Assembly (NCBI GenBank): GCA_023451825.1
Contig: JAEXYA010000064.1
Span: 1-14,617, forward strand
Origin: Pseudomonadota bacterium
Lineage (GTDB): Bacteria > Pseudomonadota > Alphaproteobacteria > Rhizobiales > Xanthobacteraceae
Direction of reading: 5' to 3'
Length of the DNA: 14,617 bases
Shown here: piece by piece, positions 1 through 7,350 of the stretch
Layout: every line of letters begins with the position of its first letter
Numbering within the stretch: position 1 is the first letter of the stretch
Translations under genes and position numbers: made by a program
Notes under the pieces: model-generated
What the model saw: the letters and a program-made list of their open reading frames with translations, nothing else
The model's database searches: none
Told to the model about the DNA's origin: nothing

Positions 1-26
1 CGCTTCGCTCATCCGCCCTACGGCAC
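1..26. repeat. Partial palindromic intergenic repeat at the window edge
   Basis: Bases 9-24 are identical to bases 4745-4760, the right half of the hairpin repeat at 4721-4760. The left half would lie outside the window. It sits about 10 bp past the stop codon of the first minus-strand gene, so like its relative it may act as a 3' end structure for that transcript. The match is seen directly; the terminator role is inference. Confidence 0.5.
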
Positions 27-35
27 GGTTAGGCT

Positions 36-665
36 TCACATCGGCGGCGTCAGCCCATCGCGTCCGACATTCACACGCGCCGTCTCGAAGCTGCCATCGG
101 CGGCTTTCTTCGCACCAACGATGATCACCTGCGCGCCCGGCTTCAGCTCATCCTTGCTGCCCGGCACAAATGTCACGATGGGCGTCGCCGGCTCCACCAT
201 GACTTTCTTCTCGCCATCCTTGTACTTCACCGTCAGCGTTTGACCGTCCTTGGCCTCGACCTTCTGATCCACAGTGGCATTGGTCATGCTGCTGTTCGGC
301 TTGAGATCCCACGGCCGCGAGCCTTCCGCCATGCCACGCATCGCTTCCGGAAAGATATGGATCGCGATCGCCTTCTGTGTGCCATCAGCCTGCGGCATGC
401 CGGTGACGCCGACATAGTCACCGCTCTTGATATCCGACAGCGACGCCTTGGTAATCCCGGTGACCGTGACATTGTCGGTCATGCGCACCTTACGCTCGCC
501 GCCATTGCGCGCCTTGATGGTGAGTACGGCGCCCTCCACGCTCTCGATCGCTCCACGAATGTTGGAAGGCTGCGCCTGTTGCGCCGATGCAGCGGAGATC
601 GTGAGAGCCGTCGCGAGCGCAGCGCCGGCCAATATGCGAGTAGCGACTGAAACAGAGATCGACAT
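36..665 (-). CDS. Secreted protein with two tandem DUF5666-like modules
   Basis: This 209-residue protein has a Sec signal peptide (residues about 1-28, cleavage near ASA/QQ), so it should be exported to the periplasm. The mature part holds two similar small beta-type modules. Each begins with a stretch like 'G.LTIK' or 'QTLTVK', is followed by a charged 'G..KV.V' strand and a 'LKPG/IKSG..V.V.G' turn, and ends in 'A.DG....A..V'. They span about residues 36-104 and 126-200. A linker with a FPEAMRG and RPWDL signature joins them. The pattern resembles DUF5666-type repeats; no enzymatic residues are recognisable. The ATG at 665 is chosen because AAGGAAA lies 6-7 bases upstream and the signal peptide starts there; a GTG at 686 in the same frame has no such support. 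It follows aroE by 71 bp on the same strand. Function unknown. Confidence 0.8.
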   Translation of the reverse strand: MSISVSVATRILAGAALATALTISAASAQQAQPSNIRGAIESVEGAVLTIKARNGGERKVRMTDNVTVTGITKASLSDIKSGDYVGVTGMPQADGTQKAIAIHIFPEAMRGMAEGSRPWDLKPNSSMTNATVDQKVEAKDGQTLTVKYKDGEKKVMVEPATPIVTFVPGSKDELKPGAQVIIVGAKKAADGSFETARVNVGRDGLTPPM

Positions 666-736
666 TGGATTTTCCTTCCGAACCACGTGCCCCCGGGAGA
701 GATACGCGCGAAAGGCGATGTCGTTACTGCATCACA

Positions 737-1576
737 CTACTGTGAGAGATCGGCTTCGACCTCGGCACGCAGTTCCGGCGTCACTTCGGGCCGTTGGCCG
801 AACCACAATTCGAAACCACGGACCGCCTGACAGAGCAGCATGCCGAGTCCGTCGGCTGTGCGCAGGCCGCGCGCACGCGCCGCTGCAAGCAGCGGCGTTT
901 CCAGCGGCACATAAACGAGATCGGCGACCACCGCGTCAGGCGGCAGCAGACCGAGATCGATCACGAGTTCGGGTTGCCCCTTCATCCCGAGCGACGTCGT
1001 GTTCACCAGCAAGGAAACTTGCGGCAATTTGCTGGCGGCATCTTCCCATGCCAGCGGAATGACACGCTCGCCGAACAGTTTTACGAGATCCTGTGCACGT
1101 TCGATGCTGCGATTGGCGACATAGACATGCTTGATGCCGCGTTCGAGCAGACCGAATACAACGGCGCGGGACGAGCCGCCGGCACCGAGCACCAGTGCAT
1201 CATCGGCCTGATCCCATTCCGGCGCGCAGTGATCGAGATTGTCGATGAAGCCTTCGACATCGGTATTGGTCGCACGCAATGTGCCGTGGTCGTACCACAG
1301 CGTGTTGGCGGCGCCGACCGCGCGTGCGCGGCGATCCGGTGCCGTCAGTTTCAGCACACGCTCCTTGTGCGGGATGGTGACATTGGCGCCGATATAGCCG
1401 CGGCGCGACAGGTTCATCACGAAGTCCGCCACCTCTTCCGGCGGCACCGACTCGATGGTGTAACCGCCTTCGATGCCCATGTGGCGCAGCCAGTGATGAT
1501 GGATCAGCGGCGAGCGCGAATGCGCAGCCGGCCAGCCGATCAGGCAGGCAGCGCGCGGCTTGGAGGCATCGGACAT
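737..1576 (-). CDS. aroE: Shikimate dehydrogenase (NADP+)
   Basis: AroE catalyses the NADPH-dependent reduction of 3-dehydroshikimate to shikimate, a cytoplasmic step towards chorismate and the aromatic amino acids. The 279-residue length is typical. Shikimate-binding SRSP is present near residue 19. NVTIPHKE (about 64-71) carries the catalytic Lys, and GAANT and NTD (with the catalytic Asp) follow at about 87 and 103. The Rossmann loop GAGGSSRA is near 130, NTTSLGM near 191, and the C-terminal DGLGMLLCQA helix is present. All key residues look intact. The ATG at 1576 is preferred over the GTG directly before it because GAAGGA sits 6 bases upstream. It is 65 bp downstream of the DUF1275 gene on the same strand and may be co-transcribed with it. 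In many relatives aroE stands next to coaE and dnaQ; those are not seen here. Confidence 0.97.
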   Translation of the reverse strand: MSDASKPRAACLIGWPAAHSRSPLIHHHWLRHMGIEGGYTIESVPPEEVADFVMNLSRRGYIGANVTIPHKERVLKLTAPDRRARAVGAANTLWYDHGTLRATNTDVEGFIDNLDHCAPEWDQADDALVLGAGGSSRAVVFGLLERGIKHVYVANRSIERAQDLVKLFGERVIPLAWEDAASKLPQVSLLVNTTSLGMKGQPELVIDLGLLPPDAVVADLVYVPLETPLLAAARARGLRTADGLGMLLCQAVRGFELWFGQRPEVTPELRAEVEADLSQ

Positions 1577-1641
1577 CACAATTCCTTCGCTTCAAACGGA
1601 AGCGGTCGTCGCATGAGAATCATGCATGGGGCTGATGGCAA

Positions 1642-2292
1642 TCATCGGGCAGGCTGGCGCCATGCCGCAAGGGCGACGATCACCGCGATCAACAATGCTG
1701 CACCTGCAGCAAACCACACAGCCGCGAGATGAAAATGCAGATAGGCCGCGGTGCCGAAGGCGGCCCCGGTCACCATCGCACCCCACAAGAGCAGATTGGG
1801 TATCCACGCCCAGCGCGGCCCGCCCTGCAGCGCCAGCGCAAGCAATTGGCCGATCCTGACCAGCGTGCCGGTCATATAGGTCAGCGCGATGCCAGTGGTG
1901 CCGCCATCGGCCTGAAACATCGCGTTCTCGAGACCCATGGCCAGCACGAGGGCCATGATGGTGATGTCGGGCGCACCCAACTGATAAGCGAGCCCGCCTG
2001 CGCCAAGAAGCAGGGTTTCCGTGAACAGCAATATCCACTGGCGATGCCTGCCGCGGCCATGACCGACCAGGCTGCCGAGCCCTGCTCCCACCACGAACAC
2101 GGCAATCAGCTTTAGAGCCTCAAGCGCCTTCGGCCAGTTGAACTCGGCGATCATCACGCCCAGCCGGGTCGAATTGCCGCTCATGAACGAAATGAAGAGC
2201 CCGCCGAGATGGATGAAGCCGACGCCATCGACATAGCCCGCCAGCGCGCTCAAGGCACAGGCCAGCGCGAGATTGCTCTTCACAGTCAACAT
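1642..2292 (-). CDS. DUF1275 (YoaK-type) integral membrane protein
   Basis: This 216-residue protein is almost entirely hydrophobic, with about six predicted membrane helices. It carries the DUF1275/YoaK signature near the N terminus: GYVDG.GF at about residues 19-26, then a G..FISFMSGNST stretch at about 31-42. A second conserved block (LENAMFQADGG, then TYMTGTLV) lies in the middle. No member of this family has a firmly known substrate; permease-like roles are only guessed. Length is close to the family norm (200-240), so the gene looks complete. The start ATG at 2292 has only a weak Shine-Dalgarno (CGGA at 5-6 bases). A structured repeat fills the gap upstream, and aroE follows 65 bp downstream on the same strand. 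Confidence 0.9.
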   Translation of the reverse strand: MLTVKSNLALACALSALAGYVDGVGFIHLGGLFISFMSGNSTRLGVMIAEFNWPKALEALKLIAVFVVGAGLGSLVGHGRGRHRQWILLFTETLLLGAGGLAYQLGAPDITIMALVLAMGLENAMFQADGGTTGIALTYMTGTLVRIGQLLALALQGGPRWAWIPNLLLWGAMVTGAAFGTAAYLHFHLAAVWFAAGAALLIAVIVALAAWRQPAR

Positions 2293-2384
2293 GATCGTCC
2301 GACATCCCCACCGCGTTACCGCATTTATTCAAAAGCGACGGCGGAAGGGCAAGGGTCGATCAGCATATCTACACTGCGGATAGT

Positions 2385-2553
2385 CTCGCTCCCAGAAGCG
2401 AAGCGAATGGGGGCCGACGGACCTTTTCGTCCGTCGGAGTCCGCCGATAGGCGGGGGAGGTCTCTCGACGCGTGACGTCGAGTTTGGGAAGCACCCCGCC
2501 CGTCACCACCCGCTTTGATCCCCTCCCGCAGTTTCGCTGCGCTTGGGAGAGAA
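2385..2553. repeat. Structured intergenic repeat with imperfect terminal inverted repeats
   Basis: The 262-bp gap between the EF-G-like gene and the DUF1275 gene contains three consecutive hairpins. One is a perfect 9-bp stem at 2414-2422/2429-2437 with a CTTTTC loop. The second is a 5-bp stem at 2441-2454 with a GATA loop. The third is a perfect 7-bp stem at 2464-2482. The outer ends (about 2385-2412 and 2516-2553) are imperfect inverted copies sharing TCCCA(G)AAGCG and AGCGAA. The right half resembles, in opposite orientation, the repeat at the end of the window (14539-14617): both share GATCAAAGCG and GACGGG(C/T)GGGG. The structure is MITE- or REP-like. It may also end the EF-G-like transcript. 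Confidence 0.65.
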
Positions 2554-2554
2554 G

Positions 2555-4612
2555 TCACGCCGCCACCCGATGCGCTGCAACGATCTGGTCGGCGGTTCGC
2601 CCATTCACTTCGGCCATATGGTCGAAGCTGCGGGTAAAACTGCCGGCTCCAGCCGTGACGGAGCGGAGTTCGACGATGAGGTCGCCGATCTCCGCTTCCG
2701 GCAGCTGCGCACGCACCACATCCCAGCCCGTCCATCCCTCGCGGGTATCGAAGCCGAGGATCTGGCCGCGCCGGCCAGACAAGATCGCGTTGATCTTCGC
2801 CGTGGCTTCACTCGGGCAGACGATCTCCACCGCATGGATCGGCTCCAGCAACACCGGCTGGCAATGCGGCAACGCTTCACTCACGCCGATCCGTGCCGCC
2901 GTGCGAAACGCCTGATCGGACGAGTCGACACTGTGATACGAACCGTCAGTGAGCGTCACCCGGACATCGACCACCGGGAAGCCGAGCGGCCCACGCGTGA
3001 GTCCATCGACCACCCCTTCTTGCACGGCGGGAATGTAGTTCCGCGGCACCGATCCGCCGACAACCTTCTCCTGAAAGACAAAACCCTCGCCGCGCGATTG
3101 CGGGCCGATCTCGAGCACGACGTCACCGAATTGGCCGTGGCCACCCGACTGCTTCTTGTGCTTGCCGCGTTGGATCATCGGCTTGCGGATGGTTTCGCGA
3201 TAGCCGATCGCCGGCGGATGTGACTTCACATTGATGCCGAAGCGATCGCGCAGCCGCTCCATCGCGACGCGCAGATGCATCTCGCCCTGCCCCCACAGCA
3301 CCACGCCATGGCTCTCCGCATCATTGATCGAGCTCAGCGACGGATCTTCCTCGGTCAACCGCATCAATGCCTGACCGAGCTTTACATCATCCTTTCGGTC
3401 GATCGAGGCGAGCGCCATCGCCAGCACCGGCGATGCGGGCTCCGCGAGATGCAGCGCATCGGGGGACGCCTTTCCGGTGGCAATTATATCGCCTGTCTTG
3501 ACCGGATCGAGCTTCCCAAGCGCCACCGTATCGCCGGCCTCTGCGCTGCCGCGCTTGTCGCCGCCAGAAGCGAGCGACAGGATGCCGGATACACGCCCGC
3601 TTTCGCCTGACGAAGCGACGATCGTCGCTCCATCATCCAGATATCCGCGCAGGATGCGGGCATAAGACAGCTTGCCGCCATGTTGCAGATGGCTGGTCTT
3701 GAAGATGTAAGCCAGCGCATCCTTGCCGTCACCGACGCCCAGCCGCTTGGCGGTATCCGTCACGCCGGGCGCCTCGTGGCGGAGCGCCTTCATGAGACGC
3801 AGGACACCATTCTCGCGGATCGCCGAACCGATCAGAACCGGACAGATCATGCCTTCGCGCAATTCACGGGCGAGGTCGTCGAACACAGTATCGGCCGGCG
3901 GCACGATGTCGTCGAGCAACTGCTCCATCAGCGCGTCGTCGTGATCCGCGAGCTTCTCCAGCATCGAGAACCGCGCTTCCTTCTCGCGATCGAGATCGTT
4001 GCCGTCGAGCTTGATGACCTCGGAGGCCTTGTGCTCGCGATAGACGAAGGCGCGCTCCAGCGCGAGATCGACGAAACCGGCGACGAGATCACCGTTCCAG
4101 ATCGGGATCTGCCGCAGCACCAGCGGCACACGCGAGGCCGGCTGCAATGTCGCCAATGTCTCGCGCACGCGCTTATGGGCGCGATCGATCTTGTTCAGAA
4201 ACAGGAAACGCGGGATGTGAAGTTCTTCAAGTTCACGCAGGATCAGTTGCAGTTGCGGCAGCTTGCGCTCGTCCGCTTCGCAGACCACGACAGCGGCATC
4301 CACAGCCGGCAGCGCGGCACGCATGTCCTGCAAGAACTCCACGGACCCCGGACAGTCGATGAAAGTGTAGCTCTCGCCCATGAACGTGGTCGTCACCGCC
4401 GTGAGACCGACACCCATTTTGTGCGCCCGTGCCTCGGCCGTGGCATCGCCGACGGTCGTGCCGGCTTCGACGCTGCCGGCTTTCGGGATCGCTCCCGTAC
4501 GGGCAAGGATCGCTTCAAGCAGTGAGGTTTTTCCGCTCTGGAAAGGGCCCACGAGTGCGATGCACTTTGCATGGCCTTGTGGACCTCGGGGACTTCTCAG
4601 GTCTTGTCCCAT
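2555..4612 (-). CDS. EF-G-like translational GTPase paralogue
   Basis: This 685-residue protein has the whole EF-G architecture: G domain (about 15-275), domain II (about 290-385), III (about 393-465), IV (about 468-590) and V (about 590-675). G1 is GPFQSGKTS (22-30), G4 is NKID (140-143) and G5 GSA (262-264). Domain IV keeps the KKQSGGHGQFG loop, the VVGG.VPRNYIPAV block and a HSVDSSDQAF tip. Two features differ from canonical EF-G. The G3 motif is DCPGS (86-90) where canonical EF-G has DTPGH, so the catalytic His is missing. The switch I segment ends KMGVGLTA rather than RGITI. It therefore belongs with secondary EF-G-like proteins rather than the housekeeping fusA product, which normally sits in the str operon with rpsL, rpsG and tuf; none of these is here. 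The start is firm: AGGAGG lies 6 bases before the ATG. Role in translocation, recycling or stress is unknown. Confidence 0.93.
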   Translation of the reverse strand: MGQDLRSPRGPQGHAKCIALVGPFQSGKTSLLEAILARTGAIPKAGSVEAGTTVGDATAEARAHKMGVGLTAVTTTFMGESYTFIDCPGSVEFLQDMRAALPAVDAAVVVCEADERKLPQLQLILRELEELHIPRFLFLNKIDRAHKRVRETLATLQPASRVPLVLRQIPIWNGDLVAGFVDLALERAFVYREHKASEVIKLDGNDLDREKEARFSMLEKLADHDDALMEQLLDDIVPPADTVFDDLARELREGMICPVLIGSAIRENGVLRLMKALRHEAPGVTDTAKRLGVGDGKDALAYIFKTSHLQHGGKLSYARILRGYLDDGATIVASSGESGRVSGILSLASGGDKRGSAEAGDTVALGKLDPVKTGDIIATGKASPDALHLAEPASPVLAMALASIDRKDDVKLGQALMRLTEEDPSLSSINDAESHGVVLWGQGEMHLRVAMERLRDRFGINVKSHPPAIGYRETIRKPMIQRGKHKKQSGGHGQFGDVVLEIGPQSRGEGFVFQEKVVGGSVPRNYIPAVQEGVVDGLTRGPLGFPVVDVRVTLTDGSYHSVDSSDQAFRTAARIGVSEALPHCQPVLLEPIHAVEIVCPSEATAKINAILSGRRGQILGFDTREGWTGWDVVRAQLPEAEIGDLIVELRSVTAGAGSFTRSFDHMAEVNGRTADQIVAAHRVAA

Positions 4613-4701
4613 ACGCCGCCTCCTGATCTGGAGCTCGGCCCGTGATTGGGTCGGCGCAACGATGCTCCGCCCGGTTCAGGAGTTTGGCAAGATAGAAACG
4701 T

Positions 4702-4760
4702 CGCTGCGGCGCAGCGCTTGGCCGTAGGGCGGATTAGCGTAGCGTCATCCGCCCTACGGC
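4702..4760 (-). terminator. Palindromic repeat hairpins at the 3' end of the first DUF992 gene
   Basis: A perfect 14-bp stem (4721-4734 with 4747-4760, loop 4735-4746) lies 6 bp after the stop of the DUF992 gene at 4767. A smaller 6-bp hairpin (4702-4716) follows before the EF-G-like start. The large stem is one unit of a dispersed repeat family: bases 4745-4760 recur at 9-24, and a diverged relative forms the pair at 11162-11250. There is no T run, so this would be a Rho-protected 3' end rather than a classical intrinsic terminator. The structure is certain; the terminator role is inferred. Confidence 0.6.
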
Positions 4761-4766
4761 TGAGCA

Positions 4767-5243
4767 TTACCGGCCCGGGCGCAGCTCCAGGCTCTGCAAT
4801 CCGGCGGCGACACTCAGGCCGACCGAGCCCTGCAGGCTCAGCGGCTGCAGCGCGATCGAGTTCTGCGAACCACCGACCAGCACATTGGCGCCTACGCCCA
4901 CGCCGACCGAGGCGCTGCCCTGCGCACCCGCATAATTGCCCGAAATATCGCCGGGGCCGCTGTAATTCACAGGCGCGAAGACAGCCCAGGACAGCGCGGT
5001 CTCTTCCGTGATGCCGAGATCGAGACCGACCTTGCGGATGGTCGCGACATAAGGCTGGTCCGGACGGCCGGTGCCCGTGAGCACGCAACCGAGATTGGTC
5101 ACGGAGCCGACGACAAAACCGACGCTGGCGCCGCCGCGGCAATTCAAGACGCCGAGCTGAACGCCCTGCTGCGATTGCGCCTGCGATACGGAAAGGACGG
5201 CTGTGGTGGCAATGCCGAGAAGAAGCGCGAACAGGCGAGTCAT
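4767..5243 (-). CDS. DUF992 secreted protein (downstream copy)
   Basis: This 158-residue protein has a signal peptide (residues 1 to about 23) and a mature DUF992 domain that fills the rest. Visible family features are VGVLNCRGG near the mature N terminus, an LGC about 20 residues later (two Cys also paired in the neighbour, a possible disulfide), YVATI.K.GLDLG, then WAVFAP. The second half is Gly/Val/Ala-rich (SASVGVGVGANVLVGG, then SIALQPLSLQG). The family is largely alphaproteobacterial and has no established function; the protein should be periplasmic or cell-surface associated. The ATG at 5243 is chosen because GGAGA lies 6 bases upstream and the signal peptide begins there; the frame stays open further upstream without support. 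It stands 187 bp downstream of a paralogue, separated by a strong terminator, so it has its own promoter. Confidence 0.92.
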   Translation of the reverse strand: MTRLFALLLGIATTAVLSVSQAQSQQGVQLGVLNCRGGASVGFVVGSVTNLGCVLTGTGRPDQPYVATIRKVGLDLGITEETALSWAVFAPVNYSGPGDISGNYAGAQGSASVGVGVGANVLVGGSQNSIALQPLSLQGSVGLSVAAGLQSLELRPGR

Positions 5244-5340
5244 CGAAAGTCTCCGGGTGATGCACGGATGAAAGGATGTCGATCGACTATCCATAGCCAA
5301 TGATACCTTCCAATGACAGCGCGCTACACGCAGAGGGCGC

Positions 5341-5371
5341 AACAAAAAGGGCCCGCTTGCGCGAGCCCTTT
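5341..5371 (-). terminator. Intrinsic terminator of the upstream DUF992 gene
   Basis: On the minus strand an 11-bp stem (5361-5371 with 5346-5356, one G-T wobble) closes a GCAA tetraloop and is followed by TTTTTGTT. It lies about 60 bp past the stop of the DUF992 gene at 5431. This is a textbook Rho-independent terminator and separates the two DUF992 genes transcriptionally. Confidence 0.9.
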
Positions 5372-5430
5372 CGTTAACCTTGCTGTTTCGTAGCGAAACG
5401 CGGTGATCGCAGAGCGATCACGTGATCGCC

Positions 5431-5955
5431 TTAGTGGCGATGACGGCGCTGCTTCTTGTAGCGGTGACCGCTGAGCGGGCCGGTCGATTCCAGCTGCAGT
5501 TGGACGATGCCCGAGGCAACGTTCAGGCCGACCTGGCCCTGCACCGACACCGGCTGCAGGCCGTAGAGGTTGTTCGGGCCGCCGACGAGGAAGTTGCCGC
5601 CGAAGCCGACGCCGACCGAGGCGTTGGTGCCGACGCCGCCATACTGACCGGCGAGACCGCCGCGCGGCACGCGGGTGGTCGGAGCGTATATCGCCCACTG
5701 AACGGTGGTGTTGTCGGTGAAGCCGAGATCGATGCCGAAGCGGCGGATGTTGGCGACGTAACCTTCAGCACGGCCACCGGCGCTCTGGAACACGCAATTC
5801 AGGTGAGCGTTCGAGCCGAGCACGAAGCCGACGTTCTGGCCACCGCGGCATTCGAGCACGCCGACCTGAACCTGGCCGGGCTGCTGGGCGTTTGCGGTCG
5901 CAACCGACGCTGCGAGGGCAAGGCCCGCGAGGCCGAACATCTTGGAAAGTCGCAT
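5431..5955 (-). CDS. DUF992 secreted protein (upstream copy) with a basic C-terminal tail
   Basis: This 174-residue paralogue of the next gene has the same order of elements: signal peptide (about 1-23, ending ANAQQ), VGVLECRGG, an LNC, YVANIRRFGIDLG, WAIYAP, and a Gly/Val-rich half (NASVGVGFGGNFLVGG, LQPVSVQGQVGLNVASG). It differs by a C-terminal extension of about a dozen residues ending KKQRRHRH, strongly basic and His-rich, absent from the other copy. The tail could bind acidic polymers or metal, but nothing proves it. The ATG at 5955 has GGTGGAG 8 bases upstream and starts the signal peptide; an upstream in-frame ATG at 5997 lacks both. The gene is bounded by intrinsic terminators on both sides, so it is probably monocistronic. 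Confidence 0.92.
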   Translation of the reverse strand: MRLSKMFGLAGLALAASVATANAQQPGQVQVGVLECRGGQNVGFVLGSNAHLNCVFQSAGGRAEGYVANIRRFGIDLGFTDNTTVQWAIYAPTTRVPRGGLAGQYGGVGTNASVGVGFGGNFLVGGPNNLYGLQPVSVQGQVGLNVASGIVQLQLESTGPLSGHRYKKQRRHRH

Positions 5956-6033
5956 AGTCTGAACTCCACCTTGGGGTTTTGATAGTGCGGGGAACAAGAA
6001 GGAAGCGCCGTGTCGAAAACAAGGCGCATCCCC

Positions 6034-6067
6034 AATAAAGCCCCGAAACTGTCAAAAGTTTCAGGGC
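6034..6067 (-). terminator. Intrinsic terminator after the aminotransferase
   Basis: An 11-bp stem with one mismatch (6040-6050 with 6057-6067, loop GTCAAA on the plus strand) starts 9 bp past the aminotransferase stop. On the minus strand it is followed by TTTATT. The plus-strand side also runs into CTTTTT, so the element could work in both directions, but no plus-strand gene reads into it. Confidence 0.85.
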
Positions 6068-6075
6068 CTTTTTCG

Positions 6076-7278
6076 TTACCGAAGATTTCCGCAAAAACGC
6101 TGGATGCGATTGCAGGCGTCTTCGAGGTCAGAGGTCTTGGTGGCGTAGGAGATGCGGAATGCCGGGCCGAGGCCGAAGGCCGATCCCTGCACCACCGCGA
6201 CGCCTTCGGTTTCCAGCAGCTCGGTCACGAAGTCTTCGTCATTCTCGATGACCTTGCCCGAAGGCGCAGTCTTGCCGATGGTACCGGCGCAGGACGGATA
6301 CACGTAGAACGCGCCTTCCGGACGCGGACACTCGATGCCCGACGCCTGGTTCAGCATCGCTACCACAAGATCGCGGCGCTCCTTGAACACGGCATTGTTC
6401 TTCGCGATGAAATCCTGCGGACCATTCAGCGCTTCAACGGCCGCCCACTGCGCGATCGACGACGGGTTCGAGGTCGACTGCGACTGGATGGTCGACATGG
6501 CCTTGATCAGGTTCGCCGGGCCACCGGCGTAACCGATGCGCCAGCCGGTCATGCAATAGGCTTTCGACACGCCGTTTACGGTCAGGGTGCGATCGTAGAG
6601 TTTTGGCTCGATCTGCGCGACGGTGGTGAATTCGAAGTCGTCATACACCAGGTGCTCATACATATCGTCGGTCATCACCCACACATGCGGATGCTTCACG
6701 AGCACATCGGTGAGCGCCTGCAATTCGGCCTTCTTATAGGCTGCGCCGGTTGGGTTCGACGGCGAGCAGAGGATGACCCACTTGGTCTTCGGCGTGATCG
6801 CAGCTTCCAGAGCGGCAGCCTGCAGCTTGAAGCCGAATTCCGCGGTGCAGGTCACCGACACCGGGGTGCCGCCGGCGAGTGCCACCATTTCCGGATAGCT
6901 GACCCAGTACGGCGCGGGGATGATGACTTCATCGCCCGGGTTCAGCGTCGCCATCAATGCGTTGTACAGCACCTGCTTGCCGCCGGTGCCGACGATGATC
7001 TGGTTCGGCTTGTAGGTGACGCCGTTCTCGCGCTGAAACTTCGCGATGATCGCGTCCTTCAGCTCGGGAATACCGTCCACGGCGGTGTACTTGGTCTTGC
7101 CGGCCTCGATGGCGTGAATGGCGGCGAGCTTGATGTTGGCCGGGGTATCGAAATCGGGCTCGCCCGAACCAAGGCCGATGACGTTGCGACCAGCGGCTTT
7201 CAGCGCACGCGCTTTATCCGTGACCGCAATCGTTGCGGACGGCTTCACGCGGTCGAGAGCGCTAGACAAGAACGACAT
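6076..7278 (-). CDS. Class I PLP aminotransferase, aspartate (or aspartate/prephenate) type
   Basis: This is a 400-residue fold-type I aminotransferase. It is expected to convert aspartate and 2-oxoglutarate to oxaloacetate and glutamate. In rhizobial and other bacterial 1-beta enzymes it may also transaminate prephenate to arogenate for tyrosine and phenylalanine synthesis. Family marks are GLGSGEPDFDTP near residue 36, KYT..DG, the GTGGKQ..YNA cofactor-phosphate region, SPSNPTGA near 172, the PLP lysine in NGVSKAYCMTGWRIGY (Lys about 239), and the C-terminal FRISYA that supplies the substrate-carboxylate Arg. Two ATG codons are adjacent; the second (7278) is chosen because AAGGAG then lies about 6 bases upstream, while the first (7281) would be too close. 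The gene is flanked downstream by a terminator, and its leader carries a terminator-like hairpin. Prephenate activity is inference. Confidence 0.95.
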   Translation of the reverse strand: MSFLSSALDRVKPSATIAVTDKARALKAAGRNVIGLGSGEPDFDTPANIKLAAIHAIEAGKTKYTAVDGIPELKDAIIAKFQRENGVTYKPNQIIVGTGGKQVLYNALMATLNPGDEVIIPAPYWVSYPEMVALAGGTPVSVTCTAEFGFKLQAAALEAAITPKTKWVILCSPSNPTGAAYKKAELQALTDVLVKHPHVWVMTDDMYEHLVYDDFEFTTVAQIEPKLYDRTLTVNGVSKAYCMTGWRIGYAGGPANLIKAMSTIQSQSTSNPSSIAQWAAVEALNGPQDFIAKNNAVFKERRDLVVAMLNQASGIECPRPEGAFYVYPSCAGTIGKTAPSGKVIENDEDFVTELLETEGVAVVQGSAFGLGPAFRISYATKTSDLEDACNRIQRFCGNLR

Positions 7279-7325
7279 CATCTTCTCCTTGGGAAAACAG
7301 CCGCAGACCCGCGGTCCGCGGCGAT

Positions 7326-7350
7326 AAAAACCGATCCTGGTTGGGATCGG
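7326..7350 (-). promoter_or_regulatory. Terminator-like hairpin in the aminotransferase leader
   Basis: On the minus strand a perfect 7-bp stem (7344-7350 with 7331-7337, 6-base loop) is followed directly by TTTTT (7330-7326). It ends about 47 bases before the aminotransferase ATG. No minus-strand gene lies upstream for it to terminate, since the next gene to the right is divergent. It may therefore be an attenuator, a processing site or a 5' stabilising stem of the aminotransferase mRNA. A small 5-bp hairpin (7351-7364) adjoins it. Confidence 0.5.

Noticed and set aside
3680..4525. A 281-codon open frame on the plus strand opposite the EF-G-like gene
   Set aside because: Antisense shadow; the opposite strand carries all EF-G domains.
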